DNA from: Saccharopolyspora montiporae
GTDB taxonomy: Bacteria; Actinomycetota; Actinomycetes; Mycobacteriales; Pseudonocardiaceae
Assembly: GCF_015209505.1 (NCBI RefSeq)
Contig: NZ_JADEYC010000003.1
Span: 1 to 54,046 of the forward strand
DNA length: 54,046 nucleotides
Direction of reading: 5' to 3'
Shown: one piece after another, positions 26,591 to 35,862 of the stretch
Layout of the letters: every line of letters begins with the position of its first letter
How positions within the stretch are numbered: position 1 is the stretch's first letter
The notes under the pieces: generated by a model
What the model was told of the DNA's origin: nothing
The model's input: only the letters and a program-made list of their open reading frames with translations
The model's database searches: none
Made by a program: the position numbers and the translations under genes

Positions 26591-27724
26591 TTGTCCACCG
26601 ACCCGAACCCGGCGACCGGGCACGGCTCCGCAGACGGCGCGGTCGCGTTCCCGGCCGTCGCCAAGCCCGACGAGCAGTCCCGCAGGCTGGCCGTGGCCAG
26701 GCAGGACCTGCTCACCAAACCCGCGGGATCGCTCGGCCGGTTGGAGGAGCTCGGCGTCTGGGCGGCATCCCGGCAGGCGGCCTGCCCGCCGCGGCCGTTC
26801 CACCGAGCCCGCGCGGTCGTGTTCGCCGGGGACCACGGCGTCGCCGGGCGCGGCGTGTCGGCCTACCCGCCCGAGGTCACCGGGCAGATGGTGCGCAACT
26901 TCCTCAACGGCGGCGCCGCGGTGAACGTGCTCGCGGCCAATGCCGGGGCCACCGTCCGGGTCGTGGACATGGCCGTGGACGCCGAGACCCCGTCGGTGGT
27001 CGGTACGCACAAGGTGCGGCGCAGCTCGGAACCGATCGACCTGCGGGACGCGCTGACCGCCGAACAGGCCCGCACCGCGCTCGAAGCCGGCCGCACCATC
27101 GCCGACGAGGAGATCGACTCCGGGGCGGACCTGCTCATCGCCGGGGACATGGGCATCGGCAACACCACCCCGGCCGCCGTGCTCATCGCCGCGCTCACCG
27201 GGGCCGAACCGGTCGCCGTGGTCGGCCGGGGCACCGGCATCGACGACAACACCTGGATGCGCAAGACGACCACCATCCGCGATGCGCTGCGCCGGGCGCG
27301 GGCGGTCGTCGGGGATCCGGAAGCGCTGCTGCGCACCGCGGCCGGAGCCGACATCGCCGCGCTGGCCGGATTCCTCGCCCAAGCCGCCGCCCGCCGGACC
27401 CCGGTCCTGCTGGACGGGGTCGTGGTGGGTGCGGCCGCGCTGGTCGCCGAGGAACTGGCCCCCGGCGCCCGGCAGTGGTGGCTGGCCGGGCACCGCTCGG
27501 CCGAACCGGCGGGGGCCCTGGTGCTCGATTCGCTGGACCTGCAGCCGGTGCTGGACCTGGAGATGCGGCTCGGCGAAGCGTCCGGGGCGCTCACGGCGCT
27601 GCCGGTGCTCAACGCCGCGGTCCGGCTGCTGGCGGAGGTGGCGACGTTCGAGGAGGCCGGAGTGGGTGGCCCCACGGCGGACGAGGCCACCGGTCCGGCC
27701 ACCGACTCCGCCGCCCGGCTGTGA
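26591..27724 (+). CDS. cobT: Nicotinate-nucleotide--dimethylbenzimidazole phosphoribosyltransferase
   Basis: The 377-residue enzyme makes alpha-ribazole phosphate, the lower ligand of cobalamin. [57 protein letters not shown] (within [17 protein letters not shown]) and the C-terminal [20 protein letters not shown] with the catalytic Glu are all present. The start is a TTG at 26591 with GGAGG 6 nt upstream; upstream in-frame sequence overlaps cobU and is not family-like. Its stop overlaps the cobS start by 4 bp (GTGA). Confidence 0.95.
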   Translation: MSTDPNPATGHGSADGAVAFPAVAKPDEQSRRLAVARQDLLTKPAGSLGRLEELGVWAASRQAACPPRPFHRARAVVFAGDHGVAGRGVSAYPPEVTGQMVRNFLNGGAAVNVLAANAGATVRVVDMAVDAETPSVVGTHKVRRSSEPIDLRDALTAEQARTALEAGRTIADEEIDSGADLLIAGDMGIGNTTPAAVLIAALTGAEPVAVVGRGTGIDDNTWMRKTTTIRDALRRARAVVGDPEALLRTAAGADIAALAGFLAQAAARRTPVLLDGVVVGAAALVAEELAPGARQWWLAGHRSAEPAGALVLDSLDLQPVLDLEMRLGEASGALTALPVLNAAVRLLAEVATFEEAGVGGPTADEATGPATDSAARL

Positions 27725-28458
27725 GCGCACCGGACGGACTGCGGCTGGCCGTCTCCTGGCTGACCGTGCTGCCCTGGCACGCGCGCACCGTGGACGAGCG
27801 CACCTGCCGGCAGGCGATCGGCTTCGCGCCGCTGGTCGGCGCGCTGGTCGGCGCGTTCGGGGCGGTGCTGCTGTGGGCGCTGACCGCGCTCGGCGCACCC
27901 GGGCTGCTGGCCGGGCTGCTGGTGGTCGGCGCGTTCACCCTGGTCACGCGGGGCATGCACGTGGACGGGCTGGCCGACGCCGTCGACGGGCTGGGCTGCT
28001 ACGGACCACCGGAGCGCGCGCTGGGCGTGATGCGGGACGGCTCCACCGGACCGTTCGCGGTCACCGCGCTGGTGCTGGTACTCGGGATCCAGGCCGCCTC
28101 GCTGGCCGAACTGGCGCAGTCCCCGCTCGCGGTGGTGCTGGCTTGCGCAGCAGGCCGGGCCGGATTCGTGCTGTGCTGCCGGGCCGGGGTCCCCGCGGCC
28201 CGCCCGGAGGGGATGGGAGCGCTGGTCGCCGGGACGCAGCCGCGGTGGCGGGTCGCGACCTGGTGGGCGGTGCTCGCGGCGGCCGGACTGCTCGTCGCCG
28301 GCTGGTACGGGCTCGGCGGCGTGTTGGCGACCGGGCTGGTGCTGCTGGTGCTCACCCGGCACGTGCGGCGCCGGTTCGGCGGGATCACCGGCGACGTGCT
28401 CGGCGCCGCGTCCGAGTTCGGCACGACGATCGTGCTGGCCTGCTGTGCCCTGGCGTAA
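27721..28458 (+). CDS. cobS: Adenosylcobinamide-GDP ribazoletransferase (cobalamin synthase)
   Basis: The 245-residue polytopic membrane enzyme joins adenosylcobinamide-GDP with alpha-ribazole. The Mg-binding motif [17 protein letters not shown] (about residues 80-97) is intact, and [16 protein letters not shown] follows as expected. The GTG at 27721 overlaps the cobT stop, so it is translationally coupled. The last codons and the TAA lie inside a 22-bp tandem duplication (28449-28492), suggesting that the exact C-terminus changed recently. Confidence 0.94.
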   Translation: MSAPDGLRLAVSWLTVLPWHARTVDERTCRQAIGFAPLVGALVGAFGAVLLWALTALGAPGLLAGLLVVGAFTLVTRGMHVDGLADAVDGLGCYGPPERALGVMRDGSTGPFAVTALVLVLGIQAASLAELAQSPLAVVLACAAGRAGFVLCCRAGVPAARPEGMGALVAGTQPRWRVATWWAVLAAAGLLVAGWYGLGGVLATGLVLLVLTRHVRRRFGGITGDVLGAASEFGTTIVLACCALA

Positions 28459-28492
28459 GCAATCCGGGCGCCTGGCGTGAGCAACCCGGGCA
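28449..28492. repeat. 22-bp tandem duplication spanning the cobS stop codon
   Basis: Two adjacent 22-bp units (28449-28470 and 28471-28492) match at all but three or so positions. A third, decayed unit seems to start at 28493 (CCCGGCGG). Unit 1 contains the last cobS codons and its TAA; unit 2 has TGA at the equivalent position. Confidence 0.8.
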
Positions 28493-28502
28493 CCCGGCGG
28501 GA

Positions 28503-28805
28503 TCACCCGCCCGCCACGGACGGGATGATGCGGACCTCGGTCCCCGCCCGCACCTGCGCACCGGCCCCGCCGAGACCGCGGCACTCCTCGTCACCGAGGT
28601 AGAAGTTCACGTGCCTGCGCAGCACGCGCTGCTCGTCGCGCAGCCTGCGGTCCAGCCCGGGGTGTTCGGCGGCCACGACGTCGAGCACGTCGGCGAGGGT
28701 GGCCCCGTCGGGGACGTCGACGAACAGCAGCGACCGGCCGCCGGCATCGGCGCGCAGGACCTGCGGCAACCGCACGGTCACCGGGCCCCCTCCGGCGGCG
28801 GTCAC
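28503..28805 (-). CDS. MoaD/ThiS-like ubiquitin-fold small protein ending in Gly-Gly
   Basis: The 100-residue beta-grasp protein reads VRLPQVLRADAGG ... VPDGATLADVLDVVAAEHPGL ... NFYLGDEECRGLGGAGAQVRAGTEVRIIPSVAGG. The di-glycine C-terminus is what E1-like enzymes adenylate in MoaD, ThiS and archaeal SAMP proteins. It could carry sulfur (molybdopterin, thiamine or another thio-cofactor) or act as a protein modifier. No moaE, thiG or E1 homologue is in the window. The GTG at 28805 overlaps the stop of the BNR-repeat gene (GTGA), so the two are translationally coupled. Confidence 0.85.
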   Translation of the reverse strand: MTAAGGGPVTVRLPQVLRADAGGRSLLFVDVPDGATLADVLDVVAAEHPGLDRRLRDEQRVLRRHVNFYLGDEECRGLGGAGAQVRAGTEVRIIPSVAGG

Positions 28806-29890
28806 GGCAGGCTCGCAGCGCGCACCGCGAGCACGTCGGGCAGGTGCGAAGCCACCTGCTGCCAGGTGCCGCCCTCGTCCGCGCTCGCGTACACCTCGCC
28901 GGACCGCGAGCCGAAGTAGACACCGGCGGGTTCGGCATCGTCGAGCCACAACGCGTCGCGCAGCACCGCTGACCAGAACCCGTCCGGGAGCCCGGATTCC
29001 AGCGCCGTCCAGGTGTCCCCCGCGTCTTCGCTGCGGTAGACGCGGCAGCGGCCGTCCGGCGGGTAACGGCGCATGTCGGCGTCCAGCGGAAAGGCGTACA
29101 CGACCTCGGGACGGTGCGGGTGCACCGCGATCGGGAAGCCGAAATCGCTGGGCAAGCCGTCGGCGATGGACCGCCAGGTGCCTCCGCCGTCGGTGCTTCG
29201 GTACACGCCGTGGTGGTTCTGCAGGAACATCCGCTCCGGGACCTGCGGGTGGCGGGCGATCTTGTGCACGCACTGCCCCCACTCCGGCGCCGGATCAGGC
29301 AGGAAGTGCGCGCCGACCCCGGTGTTGGCCGGGTTCCACGAGGCACCGCCGTCCACGGTCCGGTACACGCCCCCGGTGGAGACCCCGACCGCCAACCGCT
29401 GGTGATCACGCGGGTGCGGGATCACGGTGTGCAGCGCCTGGCCACCGCCTCCCGGCGGCCACTGGGCCCGGTGCGGGTGCTCCCACAGGCCGCGCACCAG
29501 CTGGAAACTGCGCCCCGCGTCCTCGGAGCGGAACAGCGCGGCTGGTTCAGTCCCGGCGTAGACGACGTCCGGCTGGTCCGCCGGTCCCGGGGTCAGCTGC
29601 CAGACCCGCTGCAGAGCGGCCGCGGTGTCCTCCGGGAACGCGATGGGCGGCACAGCGGGCTCCTGCCAGGTCTGCCCGAGGTCGTCGCTGGTCACCACGC
29701 TGGGCCCGAAGTGCGAACTGGACGCGCCGACCAGCAGGCGGGGGCGCCCGCCGCGGGTGTCGATTGCCGCGGCGCAGACCTCGGCCATGGGCAGGTGTGG
29801 ACCGGTCACCTCCCAGCTGCTCCCGCCGCGTCCGCTGGCCAGCCACAGCCCCTTGCGCGTGCCGATCAACAGCAGCACTCGATCCGTCAT
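28802..29890 (-). CDS. BNR/Asp-box repeat beta-propeller protein (sialidase-fold, YVTN/WD40-like)
   Basis: The 362-residue cytosolic protein, without signal peptide, carries six Asp-box motifs of the S-x-D-x-G-x-T-W type: SDDLGQTW, SEDAGRSF, TVDGGASW, STDGGGTW, SEDAGDTW and SADEGGTW. Together these predict a single beta-propeller. It begins TDRVLLLIGTRKGLWLASG. The family is often annotated as exo-alpha-sialidase, but no sialidase catalytic Arg triad could be recognised, so glycosidase activity is doubtful. The ATG at 29890 has GGAGGG 5 nt upstream. It is coupled to the MoaD-like gene downstream, which suggests a shared job. Confidence 0.85.
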   Translation of the reverse strand: MTDRVLLLIGTRKGLWLASGRGGSSWEVTGPHLPMAEVCAAAIDTRGGRPRLLVGASSSHFGPSVVTSDDLGQTWQEPAVPPIAFPEDTAAALQRVWQLTPGPADQPDVVYAGTEPAALFRSEDAGRSFQLVRGLWEHPHRAQWPPGGGGQALHTVIPHPRDHQRLAVGVSTGGVYRTVDGGASWNPANTGVGAHFLPDPAPEWGQCVHKIARHPQVPERMFLQNHHGVYRSTDGGGTWRSIADGLPSDFGFPIAVHPHRPEVVYAFPLDADMRRYPPDGRCRVYRSEDAGDTWTALESGLPDGFWSAVLRDALWLDDAEPAGVYFGSRSGEVYASADEGGTWQQVASHLPDVLAVRAASLP

Positions 29891-29989
29891 CTCGCCCTCC
29901 CGGGTTCGGCCATTCCCCAGCATCGACCCGCCGCAGGCGAGAAGGGCACCGGCGACGCCACCGAGTTCACCCGGATGAGCGAAAGAAGC

Positions 29990-30020
29990 AGCGCCGGTGC
30001 CCCACGGGAGCACCGGCGCT
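29990..30020 (-). terminator. ilvE terminator
   Basis: An 11-bp perfect stem (29990-30000 with 30010-30020) and a 9-nt loop end 11 bp beyond the ilvE stop on the minus strand. Confidence 0.7.
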
Positions 30021-30031
30021 TGCGGGACAGA

Positions 30032-31135
30032 TCAGATCAGCGTCGACATCCAGCCGTGCGTGTCCTCGACCGCGCCCTTCTGCAGGCCGGTGAGCCGCTC
30101 GCGCAGCCGCATGGTGACCTCGCCCGGCTCGCCGCCGGCGATGTCGAACTCGCCGTCCCGGTGCTTGACGTGGCCGACCGGGGTGATCACGGCAGCCGTG
30201 CCGCACGCGAAGACCTCGGTCAGCTCACCGCTGCGCGCCTTCTTCTCCCACTCGTCGGTCGTGATCCGGCGCTCCTCGACCTGCATGCCCAGCTCCGCGC
30301 CGAGCTCCAGCAGCGACGAGCGGGTCACCCCCGGCAGCAGGCTGCCACTGAGCTCCGGGGTCACCAGCTTGGCCTCGGAACCCGAGCCGAAGACGAAGAA
30401 CAGGTTCATCCCACCCATCTCCTCGACCGCGCGGCGCTCGACGCCGTCCAGCCACACGACCTGGTCGCAGCCCTGCTCCACGGCCTCGGCCTGGGCGACG
30501 AAGGAGGCCGCGTAATTGCCGGCGAACTTGGCGGCACCCGTCCCGCCCGGAGCGGCGCGCACGTAGTCCTGGCTCCACCACACCGACACCGGCTTGACGC
30601 CACCGGCGAAATACGACCCGGCCGGGGAAGCGATCAGCACGTACAGGTAGGCGTCGGCCGGGTGGTTGACCCCGAGCCCCACCTGCGTGGAGATCATGAA
30701 CGGCCGCAGGTACAGCGAGCTCTCCGCACCGTTCGGGGTCCACGCCGCGTCGACGGCCAGCAGCTCGCGCAGCGAAGCCAGGAACAACTCGTCCGGTAGT
30801 TCCGGCATCGCGATGCGCTGCGCCGAACGCCGGAACCGCGCGGCGTTGGCCTCCGGCCGGAACGCAGCGATCGACCCGTCGGGCTGCCGGTACGCCTTGA
30901 GGCCCTCGAAGATCGCCTGCGCGTAGTGCAGCACCGAGGTGGCCGGGTCGAACTGCAGCGGGGCGTAGGGCTCGACGCGCGCATCGTGCCAACCGCGGTC
31001 CGCGGACCAGCGGATGGTCACCATGTGATCGGTGAAGTGCTGCCCGAAGCCCGGGTTCGCCAGTACCTCCGCGCGGCGCTCGTCATCGGCCGGTCGCGGG
31101 TTCTGGGTCCGGGTGAAGGACAGCGCTTCGTTCAT
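30032..31135 (-). CDS. ilvE: Branched-chain amino acid aminotransferase
   Basis: The 367-residue fold-type IV PLP enzyme interconverts Leu, Ile and Val with their 2-oxo acids. The PLP-binding Lys is in [15 protein letters not shown] (about residue 202), and [22 protein letters not shown] and the phosphate-binding [13 protein letters not shown] are conserved. It resembles mycobacterial IlvE over its full length (recalled). The ATG at 31135 has TACGGT ending 6 nt upstream; the longer in-frame extension is rejected. The unknown membrane gene diverges from it. Confidence 0.95.
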   Translation of the reverse strand: MNEALSFTRTQNPRPADDERRAEVLANPGFGQHFTDHMVTIRWSADRGWHDARVEPYAPLQFDPATSVLHYAQAIFEGLKAYRQPDGSIAAFRPEANAARFRRSAQRIAMPELPDELFLASLRELLAVDAAWTPNGAESSLYLRPFMISTQVGLGVNHPADAYLYVLIASPAGSYFAGGVKPVSVWWSQDYVRAAPGGTGAAKFAGNYAASFVAQAEAVEQGCDQVVWLDGVERRAVEEMGGMNLFFVFGSGSEAKLVTPELSGSLLPGVTRSSLLELGAELGMQVEERRITTDEWEKKARSGELTEVFACGTAAVITPVGHVKHRDGEFDIAGGEPGEVTMRLRERLTGLQKGAVEDTHGWMSTLI

Positions 31136-31141
31136 GCGCAC

Positions 31142-31147
31142 ACCGTA
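31142..31147 (-). promoter_or_regulatory. -10 hexamer (leaderless) of ilvE
   Basis: TACGGT on the minus strand ends 6 nt before the ATG at 31135. Confidence 0.6.
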
Positions 31148-31280
31148 TCGCGCGGCGCAGAGCAGTAGAAACCGGATCTGCGGAGGTCGGTCGTCCGAGT
31201 ATCGCAGCGCGTCGGGCCGGCCACGCACCGCGAATCCGCGGACTGGGCGAAGAGCCCACCACCGCGCGGGGGCCTGCCCT

Positions 31281-31286
31281 TATGAT
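31281..31286 (+). promoter_or_regulatory. -10 hexamer (leaderless) of the small membrane protein gene
   Basis: TATGAT, one of the best -10 matches in the window, ends 6 nt before the ATG at 31293. There is no ribosome-binding site. Confidence 0.65.
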
Positions 31287-31292
31287 GTCGAC

Positions 31293-31604
31293 ATGGCTCA
31301 CCTCGACAACTCCGCCGGAGCGCAGCCCGCGCCGAGCGGCCCGACCACCAAGTCGCAGGACGTGCTCGCGGGCGTGTTCGCCGGACTGCTCCCGCTCGGC
31401 GGCGGGCTGCTGGTGCTGGCGGGGTGGGCTCTGCTGCAGAGCGCGTTCGGCGCGATCCTCGGCGGCATCGGTGCGATCGCCTGGGCCGTGTGGTGGCGCA
31501 ACAAGCACCAGTCGTTCTTCCCGACCCACCTGCAGGGCGGGTCGGTGGGCGGTGTCGCGGCGCTGACCGTGCTGGCAGGCCTGGTGTTCTGGCTGTCGCT
31601 CTGA
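31293..31604 (+). CDS. Small two- to three-helix membrane protein, unknown function
   Basis: The 103-residue protein has a hydrophilic N-terminus (MAHLDNSAGAQPAPSGPTTKSQ) and hydrophobic segments at about 27-47, 50-66 and 86-103, the second followed by WWRNKHQSFFPTHLQGG. It looks like a small integral membrane protein of a type common in actinobacteria. Function is unknown. Coding status rests on the strong -10 at 31281, typical codon use and hydrophobic periodicity. It ends 7 bp from the convergent DUF402 gene. Confidence 0.65.
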   Translation: MAHLDNSAGAQPAPSGPTTKSQDVLAGVFAGLLPLGGGLLVLAGWALLQSAFGAILGGIGAIAWAVWWRNKHQSFFPTHLQGGSVGGVAALTVLAGLVFWLSL

Positions 31605-31611
31605 CCGCCGA

Positions 31612-32247
31612 TCAGCCGAGCAGTTCCGCGGGCAGCTGCGGCAGCGGCCAACCCGGATCGGGGCGCGCATCGCAGTAGCTGCCGTCGAACGGGAACTCCC
31701 CCGCGGCTGCCAGCGCGATCATCCGCTCGCCCTCGTCCCGGAGCCTGCGCAGCTGCGGTTCGCGCAACCGGCCTGCGGACAAGGCCGGGACGAGCTCGTC
31801 CTCGTCCTTCCAGGACCACCGGCCGTCCGGGAACACCTCCACGTCGAGGACGCCGTCGATGCGCTCCACGCCGCAATCGGTGCGTCCGCCGGGTACCTCC
31901 AGGTTCACGTACCAGTTGCGGAACCGGCCCTGCGCGTCGAAGAACCACCACACCGACGACCAGCGGCGCTCGTGCACCAACCGCAGCGTCGAGGTCCCGC
32001 GCCAGGTCGAGCGGGCCGGGATCCGCCCCAGCGCGAACCGCTCGTCCAGCGGCATCTCGCGCGGCATCCGGCCCCGAACGTCGGTGGTGACCCGGATGTC
32101 CGTGCCCGCCAGCACCCAGCACAGCAACCGGTCGCCGTCGTCGGAGACCACCCGCGCCGGATGCACCGTGCCCAGCGAGCCGTCCGTCCGGCGGAACCGG
32201 TACTGGATCTCCTCACCGGGCGAGAACCGCCGCGCGGACCGGCTCAT
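31612..32247 (-). CDS. DUF402 domain protein
   Basis: The 211-residue protein contains the DUF402 pattern: FRRTDGSLGTVHPARVV near the start, STLRLVHERRWSSVWWFFDAQGRFRNWYVNLEVPGGRTDCGVERIDGVLDVEVFPDGRWSWKDEDEL in the core, and a helical tail. DUF402/FomD proteins are nucleotide or nucleoside-diphosphate hydrolases with acidic metal ligands like those in DVEVFPDG and KDEDEL. Activity here is inferred. Its ATG (32247) overlaps the permease stop (ATGA), so it is the second gene of a coupled pair. Confidence 0.82.
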   Translation of the reverse strand: MSRSARRFSPGEEIQYRFRRTDGSLGTVHPARVVSDDGDRLLCWVLAGTDIRVTTDVRGRMPREMPLDERFALGRIPARSTWRGTSTLRLVHERRWSSVWWFFDAQGRFRNWYVNLEVPGGRTDCGVERIDGVLDVEVFPDGRWSWKDEDELVPALSAGRLREPQLRRLRDEGERMIALAAAGEFPFDGSYCDARPDPGWPLPQLPAELLG

Positions 32248-33512
32248 CGGGACTCCGCGGCCGTCCGCGCGCCGAACGTCGCGATGCCGGTCAGCCCGGC
32301 CGCCGCCAGCGCGACCACCGCGAGCGCGCCCAGCATCGCCGGCACCGGCATGCTCACCACCAGCACCACCGACAGGCCGGTGCCCAGGCAGGCCAGCTTC
32401 GGCGACCAGGTGCGATCGCCGTCGAACAGCGAACGCGTCGCCGCGTTGGCCAGGATGAAGTGGATGAGCACCGCGCAGGCGGCGAACGCCAGCGCGGGCA
32501 GCGGTTCGACCAGCAAGACCACCACCACGGCCGCGAGCCCGGTACCCAGGTCGAGCAGGTAGGCAGTACCGCCCCCGCCCGTACGTCCGAGCGCCCGCGG
32601 CAGCTCGCCGTCGGCGACCAGTGCCGCGGAAGTGGAGCGCGCCGATTCCAGCGCCGCAAGCAGCACCGGCAGCAGCGCGACCGCGACACCCACGCTGACC
32701 AGCGGGGTGAGTTCGGCAGCCGCCGAAGCCACGAGCACGTCCTGCACCGGCGAGGTCGTGAGACCGAGCCGCTGCCAGCCGAGCTGGTGCACCAGGGCCG
32801 CGGTCAGCAGCGCGACCACCCCGGCGGTCACGAGCAGTGCGGCCGCCGTCCCGCGCCGCACCTGCGTCCAGCCGTACCTGCGCTGCTCGGCGTCCGGGGC
32901 GGTGAGCCGCTCGAATCCGAGGAAGGCGAACAGCAGCACCCCGGCCGCGCCGGTGATACCGACCGCCGAATCGGGTGCGGCCGAAGCGTGCGCGATCGCG
33001 GGCGCGGGCTCGATCGCGAAGCACACCACGACGATCAGCCCGAACACCGCCGCGGTCAGCGCCAGCCACAACCAGGCCGCCGCGCCGGCGATCCGCAGTC
33101 CGGCCGTGGCGGCGAGCACGACGAGCAGGATGGCGCCCGCACCGATCCGGCCCGCCCCGTCCGGGAAGAAGAATCGGCCGGCGGTGCCTGCGACCGCGGC
33201 GATCCCGGCGATCTGAGCGGCGAGGTGGGCACCGGCCGCGATGCGCCCCGGCAGCACGCCCAGCGATCCGCGCACGCACGCGTAGGAGGCTCCGGGGCCA
33301 CGGTAGGACTTCGAGTGCTGCGCGCTGCTGAACGCCGAGCACCCGGCGGCGATCAGCGCCAGGAGCAGTCCGAGCGGCGCCCACGGTCCGGCCGCCGCAG
33401 CGGCCGCCGCGGGCCCGAGCAGCACACCGGCACCGAGCATGCCGCCCAGGGCGAGCACCGCAGCACCGGCCGAGGACGCGCGCCGGGTAGGCGACTCAAC
33501 CTGCTGGGCCAC
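32244..33512 (-). CDS. APC-superfamily amino acid permease
   Basis: The 422-residue protein has about 12 hydrophobic helices, starting with AGAAVLALGGMLGAGVLLGPAAAAAAAGPW, where the G-rich break of helix 1 binds the substrate amino group in APC transporters. GFERLTAPDAEQRRYGWTQVRRGTAAALL matches the intracellular loop after helix 6. The GTG at 33512 has GAAGG about 5 nt upstream. It is coupled to the DUF402 gene and divergent from pepA. Substrate unknown. Confidence 0.85.
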   Translation of the reverse strand: MAQQVESPTRRASSAGAAVLALGGMLGAGVLLGPAAAAAAAGPWAPLGLLLALIAAGCSAFSSAQHSKSYRGPGASYACVRGSLGVLPGRIAAGAHLAAQIAGIAAVAGTAGRFFFPDGAGRIGAGAILLVVLAATAGLRIAGAAAWLWLALTAAVFGLIVVVCFAIEPAPAIAHASAAPDSAVGITGAAGVLLFAFLGFERLTAPDAEQRRYGWTQVRRGTAAALLVTAGVVALLTAALVHQLGWQRLGLTTSPVQDVLVASAAAELTPLVSVGVAVALLPVLLAALESARSTSAALVADGELPRALGRTGGGGTAYLLDLGTGLAAVVVVLLVEPLPALAFAACAVLIHFILANAATRSLFDGDRTWSPKLACLGTGLSVVLVVSMPVPAMLGALAVVALAAAGLTGIATFGARTAAESR

Positions 33513-33728
33513 TCGATCACCTTCGCAGAAACCGTCCGCGCATTGCAGCCGCCTGTCGATGGATACCGCGATCGCGGCGGCCCGGTGCGAGCGTAGCCGC
33601 GGCTCGGCCGGCCCCGGCACGCCCGTCCGCCACCGGCGGCGGGACCGGCTCGGGCCGGGCGTTCTAGAGTGCGGGCAGCAGCGCACGTCCACGCGCGAGC
33701 ACCGTTGCGAAACCGGAGGATGACGCCC

Positions 33729-35222
33729 GTGACGACCCCGAAACTCGCCCTCACCGACACCGCGCCCGCCAAGCTGGCGGTGGACGCCCTGGTCATCGGC
33801 ACGGTCCAGGGTGCCGATGGCCTGGAACTCGGTCCCGGCGCCGAGCAGGTCGCGTCCGCGTTCGACGGTGATCTGCGCCAGGTGCTGAGCTCGTTGGGCG
33901 CGAACGGCAAGGCCGACGAGGTCATCAAGCTCCCCGCCGGCGGCAAGCTCAAGGCCGCGCTGCTGGTGGCCACCGGGCTGGGCAAGCCCGCGGCGGACGG
34001 GTCGGTCAGCGCCGAGTCGGTGCGCCGGGCCTCGGGGGCCGCGGCTCGCGCGCTCACCGATGTCGAGCACGCCGCCAGCACGCTGGCCGCCGCCGATCTG
34101 GCCGCGGCCGTGCAGGGAACGGTGCTCGGCTCCTACTCGTTCGCGGAATACCGCTCCAAGCCGGGTTCCGCGGCGGTCACCGCCGTCGACTTCGCGGTCG
34201 CCGACACCAAGGATTCCGCGGCCGCCTCCGCGCTCAAGGGCGGCACGGCCATCGGCGAGGCGGTCAACACCGCGCGCGACCTGATCAACACCCCGCCGAA
34301 CGACCTGTTCCCCGCGTCCTTCGCCGACCGCGCGAGCGAACTGGCCCGCGCGGCCGGGTTGGACGTCGAGGTGCTGGACGAGCAGGCGCTGCGCAAGCAC
34401 GGTTACGGCGGGATCCTCGGCGTCGGCGAGGGCTCATCGCGCCCGCCGCGCCTGGTGCGCATCCGGCACAAGGGCCCCAAGTCGGCGAAGAAGGTCGCGC
34501 TGATCGGCAAGGGCATCACCTTCGACACCGGCGGCATCTCGCTGAAGCCGGGTGCGGGCATGGACGAGATGACCTCGGACATGTCCGGCGCGGCGGGCGT
34601 GGTGGCCACCATGGTGCTGGCCGCCAAGCTCAACTACCCGCTGGACGTCACCGCGACGGTGCCGATGGCCGAGAACATGCCCTCGGGCACCGCCTACCGG
34701 CCGGGCGACGTGCTGCGCATGTACGGCGGCAAGACCGTCGAGGTGCTCAACACCGACGCGGAGGGACGGCTGGTGCTGGCCGACGCCATCACCCGCGCCA
34801 TCGAGGACGAACCGGACTACCTGGTGGAGACCTCCACGCTCACCGGCGCCCAGGTCGTCGCGTTGGGCAAGCGCACCCCCGGTGTCATGGGCAGCGACGA
34901 GTTCCGCGACCGGGTCGCCCAGCTCTCCCGCAACGCCGGCGAGGGTGCGTGGCCGATGCCGCTGCCGGAGGAGCTGCGCGGCGAACTGGACTCCAAGCTC
35001 GCCGATCTGGCCAACGTGACCGGGAACCGGTGGGGCGGGATGCTCGCGGCCGGGATCTTCCTGCGCGAGTTCGTCGGCGAGTCGACCGCGTGGGCGCACA
35101 TCGACATCGCCGGGCCCGCGTACAACTCGGGGTCGCCGTGGGGCTACACGCCCAAGGGCGGGACCGGGGTCCCGGTGCGCACCATGGCCGCGGTGCTGGC
35201 CGACATCGCCGAGCACGGCTGA
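33729..35222 (+). CDS. pepA: Leucyl aminopeptidase (M17)
   Basis: The 497-residue dinuclear zinc aminopeptidase has [16 protein letters not shown], with metal-binding Lys and Asp, and the signature NTDAEGRL (about residue 341), with the second metal pair and bicarbonate-binding Arg. The N-terminal domain (about 1-160) is typical of the family. It removes N-terminal residues and may process glutathione-like or cysteinyl-glycine thiols. The GTG at 33729 has GGAGG with 9-nt spacing; the ATG at 33720 overlaps that box. A TAGAGT at 33665 is a plausible -10, giving a short leader. Confidence 0.94.
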   Translation: MTTPKLALTDTAPAKLAVDALVIGTVQGADGLELGPGAEQVASAFDGDLRQVLSSLGANGKADEVIKLPAGGKLKAALLVATGLGKPAADGSVSAESVRRASGAAARALTDVEHAASTLAAADLAAAVQGTVLGSYSFAEYRSKPGSAAVTAVDFAVADTKDSAAASALKGGTAIGEAVNTARDLINTPPNDLFPASFADRASELARAAGLDVEVLDEQALRKHGYGGILGVGEGSSRPPRLVRIRHKGPKSAKKVALIGKGITFDTGGISLKPGAGMDEMTSDMSGAAGVVATMVLAAKLNYPLDVTATVPMAENMPSGTAYRPGDVLRMYGGKTVEVLNTDAEGRLVLADAITRAIEDEPDYLVETSTLTGAQVVALGKRTPGVMGSDEFRDRVAQLSRNAGEGAWPMPLPEELRGELDSKLADLANVTGNRWGGMLAAGIFLREFVGESTAWAHIDIAGPAYNSGSPWGYTPKGGTGVPVRTMAAVLADIAEHG

Positions 35223-35227
35223 ACCGG

Positions 35228-35265
35228 TTCCGCGTCGCACCCGGCGCTCCGGGTGTGACGCGGAA
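35228..35265 (+). terminator. pepA terminator
   Basis: A 17-bp stem (35228-35244 with 35249-35265, one G-U pair) and a 4-nt loop begin 6 bp after the pepA stop. Confidence 0.8.
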
Positions 35266-35316
35266 CGCGCCGGAAAGGCTCATTCGAACGGGTCGGCACG
35301 GTGCCAGGATGGGGCG

Positions 35317-35835
35317 ATGAGCGACTCGACTCCGGCGGCCGAGCCCGCTGCACACGACTCCCCCACCGGCCGGCACGACTACGACGTGGACGTGGTCTGG
35401 ACCGGCAACACCGGCCAGGGCACCGCCACCTACCGCAGCTACGGGCGCACGCACGAGGTGCGGGCCGCGGGCAAGGACGTCATCGGCGCCTCGGCCGATC
35501 CGGTCTTCCTCGGCGAGGCCGACCGGTACAACCCGGAGGAGCTGTTGGTCGCGTCGCTGTCCCAGTGCCACATGCTGTGGTTCCTGCACCTGGCCGCCGA
35601 GGGCGGTGTGGTGATCACCGGCTACCACGACCAGGCCCGCGGGGTGCTCACCGAGAACCCGGATGGCACCGGGCAGTTCGAAGAAGTGCTGCTGGCCCCG
35701 GAGGTCACCGTCGCGGACCGCGCCAACCTGGAGGTCGCCGAAGCGCTGCACGAGCGCGCGGCCGAGCTGTGCTACATCGCCAAGTCGGTGACCTTCCCGG
35801 TCACCTGCACCCCGCGCACCCGCATCGCCAACTGA
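35317..35835 (+). CDS. OsmC/Ohr-family peroxide-reducing protein
   Basis: The 172-residue protein has both redox cysteines of the family: one in ASLSQCHMLWFLHLA (about residue 84) on the central helix and one in RAAELCYIAKSVTFPV near the C-terminus. NPEELLVASLSQCH is diagnostic. OsmC proteins reduce organic hydroperoxides with thiols. The ATG at 35317 is the first credible start; CAGGAT ends 6 nt before it, a weak leaderless -10. It is convergent with the small unknown gene 27 bp downstream. Confidence 0.88.
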   Translation: MSDSTPAAEPAAHDSPTGRHDYDVDVVWTGNTGQGTATYRSYGRTHEVRAAGKDVIGASADPVFLGEADRYNPEELLVASLSQCHMLWFLHLAAEGGVVITGYHDQARGVLTENPDGTGQFEEVLLAPEVTVADRANLEVAEALHERAAELCYIAKSVTFPVTCTPRTRIAN

Positions 35836-35862
35836 CCAGCGGCCGTTCCGCGGAGTCCCGCG

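Noticed and set aside
28802..29890. True exo-alpha-sialidase
   Set aside because: Asp-boxes define only the propeller fold. There is no signal peptide and the catalytic Arg triad, Tyr/Glu pair and RIP-type motif of sialidases were not recognised.
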